From CALBPI01 sp038531945 (GTDB taxonomy: Bacteria > Pseudomonadota > Gammaproteobacteria > Steroidobacterales > Woeseiaceae): DNA of 64,000 nt. Below are positions 18,134-27,066 of the stretch, piece after piece (the first letter of the stretch is position 1; every line of letters starts with the position of its first letter). The stretch lies in the NCBI GenBank assembly GCA_038531945.1, contig JBCBBH010000001.1, forward strand, positions 434,001 through 498,000, in the 5' to 3' direction. The position numbers were made by a program, and so were the translations under genes. The notes under the pieces are model-generated. The model had not been told where the DNA came from and ran no database searches. It saw nothing but the letters and a program-made list of their open reading frames with translations.

Positions 18134-19642
18134 ATGTCAGCGACCGCTGCGCCGACGCCGCAGGCGTCCATCGGTGGGCACCCACGTGGGCTCGCCACCT
18201 TATTCTTCACCGAAATGTGGGAGCGCTTCAGCTTCTACGGTATGCGGGCACTGCTGACGCTGTTCATGACCAGCCAGATCGTCAACGGGGGGCTGGCCTT
18301 CACCGATGCGACGGCCACCGCCATCTACGGCATCTATCTCTCATCCGTCTACCTGTTCTCTTTGCCCGGTGGGTGGATTGCCGACCGGCTGGTAGGCGCC
18401 CAAAAGGCCGTCTGGTATGGCGGCATTGTCATCATGATCGGGCACTTTGTTCTGGCAATCCCGAGCACACAAGCATTTTTTCTTGGTCTGGTGCTTGTCG
18501 TCCTCGGCACGGGTTTGTTGAAGCCAAACATCAGCGCGATTGTCGGTGAACTCTACACGCCGGAAGATTCACGTCGGGACGCCGGTTTTACCATTTTTTA
18601 CATGGGAATCAATCTCGGAGGGTTCCTTGGGCCATTGGTGTGTGGCTTCCTCGCGGAGAGCGAGTCATTCGGTTGGCACTACGGGTTTGCTGCCGCCGGG
18701 GTGGGGATGTTCCTTGGTCTGATCCAGTACAGAATGACACTTCACCACCTTGGTGGTGCCGGTCAGTCGCCTACGCTCGACAAGACGAACCCGGATGACG
18801 CGAAGAAAATCACTCGCGGGGCAGTAGCGGTTGGGATCGCACTGGGATTTTTCGCACTGGCTGTCGCCGGAGCACTTTTCGGTGTTTACACGATTGACCC
18901 GTTGCAGACGGCTAAAGTGCTCGGCATCGTCATCCTCGTCATTGCGCTGGCTTACTTCTTCTACATTTTTGCGTTCGGACAACTCGATGGCGTCGAAGCG
19001 AGACGTATGATCGTGATCGTAGTGCTGTTCTTCGCGGCGGCAACTTTCTGGAGTGGCTTCGAGCAGGCCGGTTCATCGTTGAATTTGTTTGCCGAGCGAT
19101 ACACCGATCGAAATCTGTTCAACTTCGAGGTGCCTGCGTCCTGGTTCCAGTCAGTCAACTCGCTATTTATTATCATCTTCGCGCCATTTGTCGCAGCAAC
19201 CTGGATCTGGCTTGCGAAACGTAATCTGGAACCCTCGACGCCGTTCAAATTTGCAGTTGGACTGATCTTCCTGGCACTGGGTTTTGTGACTATGGTCGGC
19301 GCGTCGATGATCGTGGTCGGCGGCGACAAGGCGCTACCGACATGGCTGTTGATGACCTACCTGTTGCATACGCTCGGTGAGCTTACGTTGTCTCCTGTCG
19401 GATTATCGGCAACAACCAAGCTGGCGCCCAAACGATTCGTGGGCCAGATGATGGGTGTGTGGTTTCTGGCGACTGCCTTCGGAAGCTTGATCGCAGGATT
19501 GGTAGCGGGAACCTTCGACACAGACAACCTTGCGGCCTACCCGGACCAGTACATGAATATCGTGATGTTTATCGGTGGAGCCGGACTCGTGATGCTGCTG
19601 TTCACCAAACCCATTCGGGCACTGATGGGCGGCATCAAATGA
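18134..19642 (+). CDS. Proton-dependent oligopeptide transporter (POT/PTR2 family)
   Basis: A 502-residue major-facilitator protein with 12-14 helices. The POT signature EMWERFSFYGMRALL (ExxERFxYY-like) is near residue 30, followed by GGWIADRLVGAQKAVWYGG and FYMGINLGGFLGPL. The start is preceded by a strong GGAGGGGG site. It imports di- and tripeptides with protons. It stands alone between tatC and a small membrane-protein gene. Confidence 0.94.
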   Translation: MSATAAPTPQASIGGHPRGLATLFFTEMWERFSFYGMRALLTLFMTSQIVNGGLAFTDATATAIYGIYLSSVYLFSLPGGWIADRLVGAQKAVWYGGIVIMIGHFVLAIPSTQAFFLGLVLVVLGTGLLKPNISAIVGELYTPEDSRRDAGFTIFYMGINLGGFLGPLVCGFLAESESFGWHYGFAAAGVGMFLGLIQYRMTLHHLGGAGQSPTLDKTNPDDAKKITRGAVAVGIALGFFALAVAGALFGVYTIDPLQTAKVLGIVILVIALAYFFYIFAFGQLDGVEARRMIVIVVLFFAAATFWSGFEQAGSSLNLFAERYTDRNLFNFEVPASWFQSVNSLFIIIFAPFVAATWIWLAKRNLEPSTPFKFAVGLIFLALGFVTMVGASMIVVGGDKALPTWLLMTYLLHTLGELTLSPVGLSATTKLAPKRFVGQMMGVWFLATAFGSLIAGLVAGTFDTDNLAAYPDQYMNIVMFIGGAGLVMLLFTKPIRALMGGIK

Positions 19643-19714
19643 TCGACCATCGTTTGCGACAAACTCTACGTAGCGGATTTGGCGCTGTCGACGCGACAAC
19701 AACCTGCAGGTGAT

Positions 19715-20167
19715 ATGTCGGACAACCCGTTTGCCACGCCCGAGTCCGAAACGGATGAGCCTGAGCGCATCCCGATTGCGACAAACGCACAGATCCTGAC
19801 CGCCGGATTGCTCGGCGGTCCTGTCGCCGGATTTTGGTTGTTGGTGATGAATTATCGCGCGTGCGCCAACCGCGCACCGCTTGTGTTCTCTGCTGTCGTC
19901 GGCGCTGCCGTCTCGCTCGGCCTGATCGCTGCAATGCTGGTCGCGCCATCGAACCTGCCGGGCGGGTTTATCTGGTTATTGAATATCGTGCTGTTGGCAG
20001 TGTGGCTGAACTATGGACCACCTTTTCTCGACGAATCGACCGATGACGATTCTGCGGTAGTGGTTGAGCACGGGTGGGCACGTCCCATCGGCGTGATTCT
20101 CGTGTCGATTTTCTGGATGTTGCCGCTCGCCGTTGCACTCTCGTTCATTGTGCAGCCGCGCTGGTGA
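19715..20167 (+). CDS. Hypothetical membrane protein
   Basis: A 150-residue protein. ATG 19715 is preferred over the upstream in-frame TTG because AGGTGAT precedes it. A short polar N-terminus (SDNPFATPESETDEPER) is followed by four predicted helices near residues 30-50, 57-80, 85-100 and 125-147. No family recognised. It converges on the propeller/GGDEF gene 32 bases away. Confidence 0.6.
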   Translation: MSDNPFATPESETDEPERIPIATNAQILTAGLLGGPVAGFWLLVMNYRACANRAPLVFSAVVGAAVSLGLIAAMLVAPSNLPGGFIWLLNIVLLAVWLNYGPPFLDESTDDDSAVVVEHGWARPIGVILVSIFWMLPLAVALSFIVQPRW

Positions 20168-20199
20168 CGCGATCGCGTCTGCTTCACATCTCGCCGTTC

Positions 20200-23187
20200 T
20201 TAGCTTGCTACCGCTGACAACGCCGAGTCCACGACCACCTGATTGCGGCCGGTGGTCTTCGCTCGCTGCAGCGCCTGGTTCGCGCGCCGCACGATCGCAT
20301 CGGTCTCTGCAACGGCACGGGCCTCGATACTGGAGAGACCGGCGCTCAACGTGACGTGATTTCCTTTCGGTCGACCTTTGTGTTGAATCCCGAGCTCGCC
20401 GACGCTCCGCTGTAGCTGCTCCGCAACGCGTATCGCGAAACCAGGCTCTGAATCATCGAACAACACCGCAAATTCAGAGTCACCAACTCGCGCCAGCAGG
20501 TCCTCGCGGCGCAGTTGTTGGGACAACCGGTCCGCAACCTGCCGCAATAGCGCATCTCCGGCTCTCATGCCCGCGAATTCGTTGTAGTCGCCAAAGCAGT
20601 CAATCGACAGCAGCATCAGGTTCAGCGACTGCGCTTTTTCCCGGGCCTGTGACCAGACGGTCTCGAGGTGTGTCGTGAAAGACCGGCGATTCGCCAATCC
20701 CGTCAAAGCATCCGTAGCAGTGGCCGAATCGATCTTTTTGAGTGCTTTTTGTAGCGCCGCGGATCGGTCTTCCAGTGTCTGCTCCAGCGTGATTTGCCGA
20801 CTCTTGTGGCCCCGTATCAGGCGACGATACAAGAATCCGGCGAAGATCAGGCCAACAAAAAGCGCGCCGCCCTGAACAACCCGCCGCTGGTACCAACGTG
20901 GAGTTACAGTGAAATCCAGACTATCGATACGATGCGGCTCGTCGCCGAATGGGTCGCCTGCGTTGGTAACCTGCACTTCGAATACGTTGCGGCCAGGCCG
21001 TGGATCTGTGAAGAATGCTGTCCGGCGGGCGCCAGCATCCTGCCATTGCTGACCTTGACCGCGGATCCGATAGCGGAAGCGGAAACGATCTGCGGCAATC
21101 AAGTCCGGTACGCTGTAATGGATCTCAAGGGCTTTGGTATCCACAGGAAGCGAGCCAACCTGTTCAACGCCAAAACTGACGCCGTCGATAAGAACGGACT
21201 CGATCAACAGTGGTTGCGCTATATCAGCCGATCCCAGACCATCAAGATTGACTCGTGCGGCACCCCTCGCGCTCGCCAACCAGATTTCCCCGTTGTCGAG
21301 CACAGCGATCGGCGACTGGTAGCCACCTGGGATGCGGACCGTTCGCAGCCCATCTTGCTCGCTCAGCAGGCGAGACTCAACGCGTTCGGCGCGCCCCGCG
21401 GCAACCGCTTCAAGGGAAGCCTTGTCGACGCGCATCGTCCCGTCACGCCCGACGAGCCAAAGCCCGCCGGTCTGATCCTCCGCGATACCCATGATCGAAC
21501 GCAAACCGATACCGTGTTGCGCTGTGAATACAAACTGCTCTGCACCATCGATTCGCGCGAGACCGTCCACTCGACTGCCGACCCACACCGCACCCGAATC
21601 GTCGATGTGGGTTGTCACAATCACGGAGCTCTGCAATCCCGACCCAGCATCGAGACGCTCTACGATTTGATCCCGTTCAGGGTCAAACACGGCAAGGCCA
21701 CTTTCAGTAGACAGCCACAGTTTGCCTTGCCGATCAGCGTTGATATGTCTTACGACATTGACCGGCAATCCATCGTCAGAAGTGACCGACTGGATCACCC
21801 GGCCATCGACGATACGGTTGACGCCACCGGCAGTACCCACCCAAAGCTCACCGGCATCGCTTTCGTACAGCGAGATCACCTGATTGCTGCCGAGCCCGCT
21901 TTCTGTATCGAAGACATCCAACACATCGCCCGTTTGTGACAGATGTGCAAGCCCACCACCAAATGTTCCCACCCACAGCGTTCCGTCTGCAGCGTGGCGC
22001 AACGCCGACACACTAGAAGCAGGAAGCCCTTCGTCAGTGGTCCAGCGATCGATCTCGCCATCGGACGCAACTCGAAACAGCCCATCGCTCTCCGCACCGA
22101 TCCAAACCGAATTGTCATCGCCCGCAGCGACGACGAAGGTGCCGTTCGAAATGCCTTCGGGCTCACCGTAAGGCAGGGCACTGCCGCGGCGCACATGACG
22201 AAGTCCTTCATCGGTGCCGATCCACAGATCGTCCTGACCGCCCAGCACCATGGATAACACAGTCGCACTAAGCGCACTGTTGACCGCAAGCTCGTAGCTC
22301 TCGGCCGCGAGTGTGCGCACACCGCCGGTGTTTAATGCGAGCCACAAGTTGCCGGATTCATCTCTCACGGCATCCCAGATGACATCGTTTTCGCCAACAC
22401 CAAAATCCTCCAGTCTTTCAATACCATTCGGAGTGCCGCGATACATAGCGCCGGAGTAGTCGGCGAGGAACATGCCATGCCCCGGGTCGTTGGCGAGCGC
22501 GTAAACCTGTGTGGCGTCGAGGCCATCCTTTGCGCCAAACACCTTGAGTTCGCCCGCCAGAAATCGGACCACACCATTGCCCAACCCACTGAACCAGATA
22601 TCGCCCGCGTCCCCTTCTGCAGCTCTCAGATATCGACTGGTTGGCAAACCGTCGGCTTCGGTCCAGCAACTGAACTCTGACGCACCCGCCGGCAAACGAC
22701 AGATTCCGGTCGATGTGCCGGCCCAAATCGCGCCATCGCGCGCAGCAACCACGGCGTAGACGATTTCACTATCCAGCCCATGTTCAACGCCGTATCGGCG
22801 AACGGTGGTGCCGGCCACGCGCACAACGCCGCCGCCATACGTCGCTGCCCAGACGTGACCGTCCGAGTCCTGCACCACATCGCGGATATCGTTCACCCGA
22901 AACGCAGATCGCGTCTCACTGTTAAATACTTCGAAACGCACCCCATCAAAGCGCGCGAGACCACCTTCTGTCGCAAGCCAAAGGTAACCGGATTGACCGT
23001 AAGTCAGGCTCCACACTACGTTCGATGGCAAACCGTCCGCGCGGGTCCAGTCGCGATAGATAAACTGTGTCGCTTTGAGTGACGTGTCCAGAGCGTGCGC
23101 AAAGGGCGCACAGGCCGCGAGTGCCAGCCATAGCAAGGCAGCGGCAGTAGGGACACTCGTAGTCACCGCACGTGATGTTGTTGGCAC
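20200..23187 (-). CDS. Periplasmic beta-propeller (Reg_prop/Y_Y_Y) sensor with a degenerate GGDEF domain
   Basis: About 995 residues from GTG 23187; GTG 23166 and ATG 23313 are alternatives. A signal peptide (LLWLALAACAPFAHA) leads into many Reg_prop repeats (GYLWLATEGGLARFDG, GELWVGTAGGVNRI, GTLWVGTFGGGLAHL), then a Y_Y_Y domain, one membrane helix (GGALFVGLIFAGFLYRRLI), a short coiled coil and a GGDEF domain starting DALTGLANRRSF. The signature is GDSEF (residues 902-906) and DxDxFK reads SIDCFG, so both metal-ligand positions are lost; the RxxD inhibitory site (RRED, 893-896) and base-binding Asn/Asp remain. Likely a c-di-GMP-responsive sensor more than a cyclase. Confidence 0.85.
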   Translation of the reverse strand: MPTTSRAVTTSVPTAAALLWLALAACAPFAHALDTSLKATQFIYRDWTRADGLPSNVVWSLTYGQSGYLWLATEGGLARFDGVRFEVFNSETRSAFRVNDIRDVVQDSDGHVWAATYGGGVVRVAGTTVRRYGVEHGLDSEIVYAVVAARDGAIWAGTSTGICRLPAGASEFSCWTEADGLPTSRYLRAAEGDAGDIWFSGLGNGVVRFLAGELKVFGAKDGLDATQVYALANDPGHGMFLADYSGAMYRGTPNGIERLEDFGVGENDVIWDAVRDESGNLWLALNTGGVRTLAAESYELAVNSALSATVLSMVLGGQDDLWIGTDEGLRHVRRGSALPYGEPEGISNGTFVVAAGDDNSVWIGAESDGLFRVASDGEIDRWTTDEGLPASSVSALRHAADGTLWVGTFGGGLAHLSQTGDVLDVFDTESGLGSNQVISLYESDAGELWVGTAGGVNRIVDGRVIQSVTSDDGLPVNVVRHINADRQGKLWLSTESGLAVFDPERDQIVERLDAGSGLQSSVIVTTHIDDSGAVWVGSRVDGLARIDGAEQFVFTAQHGIGLRSIMGIAEDQTGGLWLVGRDGTMRVDKASLEAVAAGRAERVESRLLSEQDGLRTVRIPGGYQSPIAVLDNGEIWLASARGAARVNLDGLGSADIAQPLLIESVLIDGVSFGVEQVGSLPVDTKALEIHYSVPDLIAADRFRFRYRIRGQGQQWQDAGARRTAFFTDPRPGRNVFEVQVTNAGDPFGDEPHRIDSLDFTVTPRWYQRRVVQGGALFVGLIFAGFLYRRLIRGHKSRQITLEQTLEDRSAALQKALKKIDSATATDALTGLANRRSFTTHLETVWSQAREKAQSLNLMLLSIDCFGDYNEFAGMRAGDALLRQVADRLSQQLRREDLLARVGDSEFAVLFDDSEPGFAIRVAEQLQRSVGELGIQHKGRPKGNHVTLSAGLSSIEARAVAETDAIVRRANQALQRAKTTGRNQVVVDSALSAVAS

Positions 23188-23334
23188 GGAGCAAATTCCA
23201 ACAAAAGTCTCGAAATTGGGATTAGCGGCAAAATAGACAAAGGCTTTACGCTCGACCGCCAACCCCTGGCGTGACGCAATCGGAACTCCAACGCGACCAA
23301 CTGTGCGTAACATAGAGGCCGGAGTATTTAAGCA

Positions 23335-24987
23335 GTGGGATCGAATGTGAACGCGCGTGCACTGATCATGAGTCTGTTCATGATGGCTTTCGGTGGTTTG
23401 GCCAGCACCCCAGCAGTGTCCAGCGACAACTCGCGCCAGGAGCGATTCGAAAAATTCGAACGTGAGGGCCTGGTGATTCGAAACATTGACGTCTCCCGGT
23501 TACCGATTTTCGATACGACGCAACCGAAAGAGGACCGCGGGCTATACCGCGCTGCCAATCGCATCCACATCGTCACGCGCGAATCGGTGGTGCGAGCACA
23601 GTTGCTGTTCGCCGAGAGCGAGCATGTCTCCGCACAGGCGATCGAGGAGAGTGAGCGGGTACTACGTCGCAACAGCTACATCTACGACGTTGTGATCGAC
23701 GCCACTCAGGTCAGCGACACAGAAATCGATATCCGAGTCGAGACGCGCGACAACTGGACCTTGTTCCCACAACTTGGGTTCTCTCAGCAAGGTGGTCAGA
23801 CCGAATACCTTCTCGGAGTGCAGGAAGGAAACCTGTTGGGAACCGGTGGCGAGCTGGCGTTCAGCGTGGAGGATGATGGCGACCGCGAGTCCACCCTCTT
23901 GCGCTATGGCAACCGAAATTTCCGCGGCACCTGGTGGCGGTTTGAGATCGGCTACCGAGATAGCGATGACGGGGATGCACAACGACTGCGCTTGATCCGA
24001 CCCTTTTTTTCACTCGACAGTCGTTGGAGCGCTGGAATCGATGCGACGGCGATCGAGCAAGAGGAACCTTTGTTCAGTCGCGGCGACGAAGTCGCCGAGT
24101 ATCGGCGCGACCAGACTCGAGTATCGCTGTGGTATGGCAAATCCAGGGGGCTGGTCGACGATTGGTCGCGTCGCTGGATGGTGGGCTTCGCCATTGCAGA
24201 TGACCAGTTTGATCCCGTTCCGCAGTTGAATCGCCTGACAGTGCAACCCGAGGATCGCCAGCTCAGATATCCGTTCTTCCGCTACGAGGCGATCGAGGAC
24301 CGTTTTGTCACCGCCACCAATCTGACCCGAATGGCGGTGACGGAAGACCTGTTTCTGGGAACGCGGTATAGCGCAACTGTTGGCTGGTTCGGCAAGACCC
24401 TTGGCGCCGACCGCGACGGCGCCATTTTCGATCTCGATGCATCGAGCAGCGCGGGTGACCCCACACGTTACATCTTCACGTGGAATTTGGGCGCTGCTGG
24501 ACGCATCGAAGGCGGAGATCTTCGCAACGGACGATTCGAAATGCGTGCTGGATTCGTCCGGCGACAGTCCGAACGCAGGTCCTGGTTTGCTGGTATCGAG
24601 TCCACTGTATCGCACGAGGCCGACCTCGATCGTCCTGTCCAACTCGGCGGCTTATCTGGCCTGCGAGGTTTCGATCGTGCGTTCGCTAACGGCGATGCAC
24701 GTGCGGTGCTGACTCTGGAGCAACGCCTGATTACCAATTGGTATCCGTTCAGTCTGTTTCGAGTTGGCGGTGCTGCATTCGTAGATGCGGGTAGAGTCTG
24801 GGGCAGTGACCTGACCGGATTCCGAGAGGATCGTGATCTCGTCAACGTCGGCCTTGGTCTACGCTTGATGAGTACTCGCGCATCGAGCAACCGCATGCTT
24901 CACATTGATTTCGCGGTCCCTTTGACCTCCGGCGACGATATCGACGGCGGATTGCAAATCTCGCTACAAGGCAAACGCGGGTTTTAA
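23335..24987 (+). CDS. Omp85-superfamily outer-membrane protein (POTRA plus beta-barrel)
   Basis: 550 residues from GTG 23335 (GTG 23347 also possible). After a signal peptide (LIMSLFMMAFGGLAS), residues about 45-140 form one POTRA-like unit: IRNIDVSRLPIFD, then SERVLRRNSYIYDVVIDATQ, ending in VETRDNWTL. The rest alternates short beta strands and includes the Omp85 lock motif GLRGFDRAF near residue 440, ending in a C-terminal strand with a terminal Phe (LQGKRGF). It is shorter than BamA and TamA. Substrate and partners are unknown. It is divergent from the propeller sensor gene. Confidence 0.8.
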   Translation: MGSNVNARALIMSLFMMAFGGLASTPAVSSDNSRQERFEKFEREGLVIRNIDVSRLPIFDTTQPKEDRGLYRAANRIHIVTRESVVRAQLLFAESEHVSAQAIEESERVLRRNSYIYDVVIDATQVSDTEIDIRVETRDNWTLFPQLGFSQQGGQTEYLLGVQEGNLLGTGGELAFSVEDDGDRESTLLRYGNRNFRGTWWRFEIGYRDSDDGDAQRLRLIRPFFSLDSRWSAGIDATAIEQEEPLFSRGDEVAEYRRDQTRVSLWYGKSRGLVDDWSRRWMVGFAIADDQFDPVPQLNRLTVQPEDRQLRYPFFRYEAIEDRFVTATNLTRMAVTEDLFLGTRYSATVGWFGKTLGADRDGAIFDLDASSSAGDPTRYIFTWNLGAAGRIEGGDLRNGRFEMRAGFVRRQSERRSWFAGIESTVSHEADLDRPVQLGGLSGLRGFDRAFANGDARAVLTLEQRLITNWYPFSLFRVGGAAFVDAGRVWGSDLTGFREDRDLVNVGLGLRLMSTRASSNRMLHIDFAVPLTSGDDIDGGLQISLQGKRGF

Positions 24988-25107
24988 AAAAAGACGCCGC
25001 ATTTATCGTAGCTTCCCGGTTCGCCGTGAGTTGATCATCTACCGTTCGGGTTTCGGGCTCGTAATTCGGAGTCACCTCCGCGGGACACAGGATCACGGTT
25101 GACCGAT

Positions 25108-25893
25108 TCAGTCGATCAAAAAACGACCTTCGCGCAGAAAATGCAGTATTTGCTGGTGAACTTCCTCGGCGCCCATCAGGAATGTGTGGCTGTACGGCAC
25201 CGCAATAAAGTCCCGCATGCCCGCCACTTTCGTCGCCGCCAGGCTTACCTTGCCGTCGTCTGGATCAGGCAGACTTCGGGACAAAATCGGGTTAACGGTC
25301 GCTGTGCCCGCGATGACGCCGAGCGAAAAATCAACGGGACCCAACTGTGACGGGATGCTGTCCTTGTCGGTACCGAGCTGCAGACCAGCCGGACCGTTGA
25401 GCGACTTGAACCCAGGCCTGGCTTTCCATGTATCGACTACCTCACTACCCTGGTTGGGCGGCGCCATCATCACAACATGGCGTAGCGTTGGGATTTCGTT
25501 GTGGCTGAGGTAATAGCGCAGCAGGATCCCACCCATCGAGTGCGTGACAAAATGTACGTACTGGCTATTCTCTTTCTGGCACTGAGACAAGCCGCGTGAC
25601 ACCGCATCTTCCGCCAATACTTCAATCCGTTCTCGGCGCGAGGCATAGCCGATATTCGCGACTCGGTAGCCTGCTTCTTCCAATGCATCAGCAACTGCGG
25701 ACATTGAGTGGCGTGTGCGCGCCAGTCCGTGCAGTAAAATCACGCAATGGTCGGTAACATCGACGGGAGTTTCTGAGGCTTGCGCGAGATGCCATGGTCC
25801 GCCCATCGCCAGCGCGACAACGCACCCAAGAACACGACGGAGTGTGTACAGCACAGTAGTTCGAAAAAATCGTGACATCCTTGCAGATCGCAT
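25108..25893 (-). CDS. Exported alpha/beta hydrolase (lipase/esterase-like)
   Basis: About 261 residues (ATG 25878 is an alternative start). A signal peptide ends near GPWHLAQASE. The hydrolase core has the oxyanion turn CVILLHGLART, the nucleophile elbow THSMGG (Ser), an APPNQGSEVVD loop like bacterial triacylglycerol lipases, and a C-terminal His (YSHTFLMG). Substrate unknown. It is the last of a three-gene operon, 3 bases after the CelD-like gene. Confidence 0.82.
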   Translation of the reverse strand: MRSARMSRFFRTTVLYTLRRVLGCVVALAMGGPWHLAQASETPVDVTDHCVILLHGLARTRHSMSAVADALEEAGYRVANIGYASRRERIEVLAEDAVSRGLSQCQKENSQYVHFVTHSMGGILLRYYLSHNEIPTLRHVVMMAPPNQGSEVVDTWKARPGFKSLNGPAGLQLGTDKDSIPSQLGPVDFSLGVIAGTATVNPILSRSLPDPDDGKVSLAATKVAGMRDFIAVPYSHTFLMGAEEVHQQILHFLREGRFLID

Positions 25894-25896
25894 CAG

Positions 25897-27066
25897 CTAT
25901 CCCGTTCGACCCCGCCAATGATTGCGCCAATCTGCCGCCGTGCGAATGGCCCTTGCGACCCAATGCGCCATCCGATCGCAGGTGAATACGCCATCGACGT
26001 GTACGTCGCTGTCGGGCCACAAGCGCTCCATAAAGGAACCTTGCAACGCACCGCTGTCCATATGTTGAAGGTGTGACAGTTCATTTCGCATTGCCCCGAC
26101 CATCGCGAGCTCATTCTGAATGCCGGGGCTGTACTCAGCGTAGTTGGGATCCCAACCGAGTTTGAAGGCAAAACCGTTAGACCCGCTGACGAGATTGCAG
26201 GTCGATGCGATCACGTGGCCAGCAAGGACCAGTTCGAAGAAAAAAACGCCGTCGCGATCTCGAAGGCGCGTCACCATTGTGCGAAAGAAGCGCTCATGGT
26301 TGCTATGGGATCGCAAAGAAGTCTTCGCATCCTTTCGAAACCCCGTGTCCTCCAGCGCAAGAAAGCTCTCAATTGTGGCATCAGTAATATCATCGCCGCG
26401 CCGTAGACGGTGCTCGACTTCTCCACGCGTCGCCAACTTTCTGGCGCGTCGTGCGTAGTTTTTCGCAGACCGACTCGACAGTAGCCCGTGTGGCCAGTCC
26501 GGACGTGCCTCACTGGGTCGTATGGACGCACGTTGTGACCGACCGCTTTCAATCCAACGAATCCCGCTGCGCTCGAGCGCGTCTAACTGTTGTGGGCTCA
26601 ATAGTTGGAACATCGGAAAGTCAGCGACAACTAACGCGCGCCATGGACCATGATCGCATTGCACAAAGTCAGCGAAAAACCGCTCGACCGCCAGATCGTG
26701 ACCGGACCGACGAAACAATAGCCCGCCGAGGAAACCATGAGGTGATCTGAGGGCTTGCAGATGTCGGAACGGGACTGTTTTGCTCGGCGTCATTTCACGA
26801 AATACGCCGAGCGCAATGCTCTGCCATCCGGCATCAGTTTTGCGCTCCGATACTGCGATGAGAAACGGCGTATCGCCCATTAAGAATTCGAGACTCGGCA
26901 GCACGAAATCCGGCGCAAGATACGCATTGGGGTGCACCGCGTGATCTGCGAGATCCTGCCAGCGCGCAATGGCTGTGGCGTCGATCTGATCCAGCGAACG
27001 ATAGTGGCAAACCCGAATCCGGTCATTGTCGGCCAGCGGATGTAACACAGTCGGCAATGCGCTCAT
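25897..27066 (-). CDS. CelD/BcsL-type GNAT acetyltransferase
   Basis: 389 residues, no signal peptide. The C-terminal half fits the BioF2-like Acetyltransf_6 fold (PF13480): RSAKNYARRARKLATRGEVEHR, then FFRTMVTRLRDRDGVFFFELVLAGHVIASTCNLV, and GFAFKLGWDPNYAEYSPG. Relatives act on polysaccharides, lipids or peptidoglycan-type substrates; the substrate here is unknown. Its start overlaps the stop of the upstream unknown gene (ATGA). Confidence 0.78.
   Translation of the reverse strand: MSALPTVLHPLADNDRIRVCHYRSLDQIDATAIARWQDLADHAVHPNAYLAPDFVLPSLEFLMGDTPFLIAVSERKTDAGWQSIALGVFREMTPSKTVPFRHLQALRSPHGFLGGLLFRRSGHDLAVERFFADFVQCDHGPWRALVVADFPMFQLLSPQQLDALERSGIRWIESGRSQRASIRPSEARPDWPHGLLSSRSAKNYARRARKLATRGEVEHRLRRGDDITDATIESFLALEDTGFRKDAKTSLRSHSNHERFFRTMVTRLRDRDGVFFFELVLAGHVIASTCNLVSGSNGFAFKLGWDPNYAEYSPGIQNELAMVGAMRNELSHLQHMDSGALQGSFMERLWPDSDVHVDGVFTCDRMAHWVARAIRTAADWRNHWRGRTG

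Noticed and set aside
18180..18195. CCCACGTGGG palindrome as a third parS
   Set aside because: Only the central eight bases match; outer bases of the 16-mer differ and it is coding sequence far from recF.
20794..21939. A 381-residue open frame on the plus strand inside the propeller sensor gene
   Set aside because: It lies wholly antisense to Reg_prop repeats, has no ribosome site or recognisable motif, and codon-shadow reading explains it.
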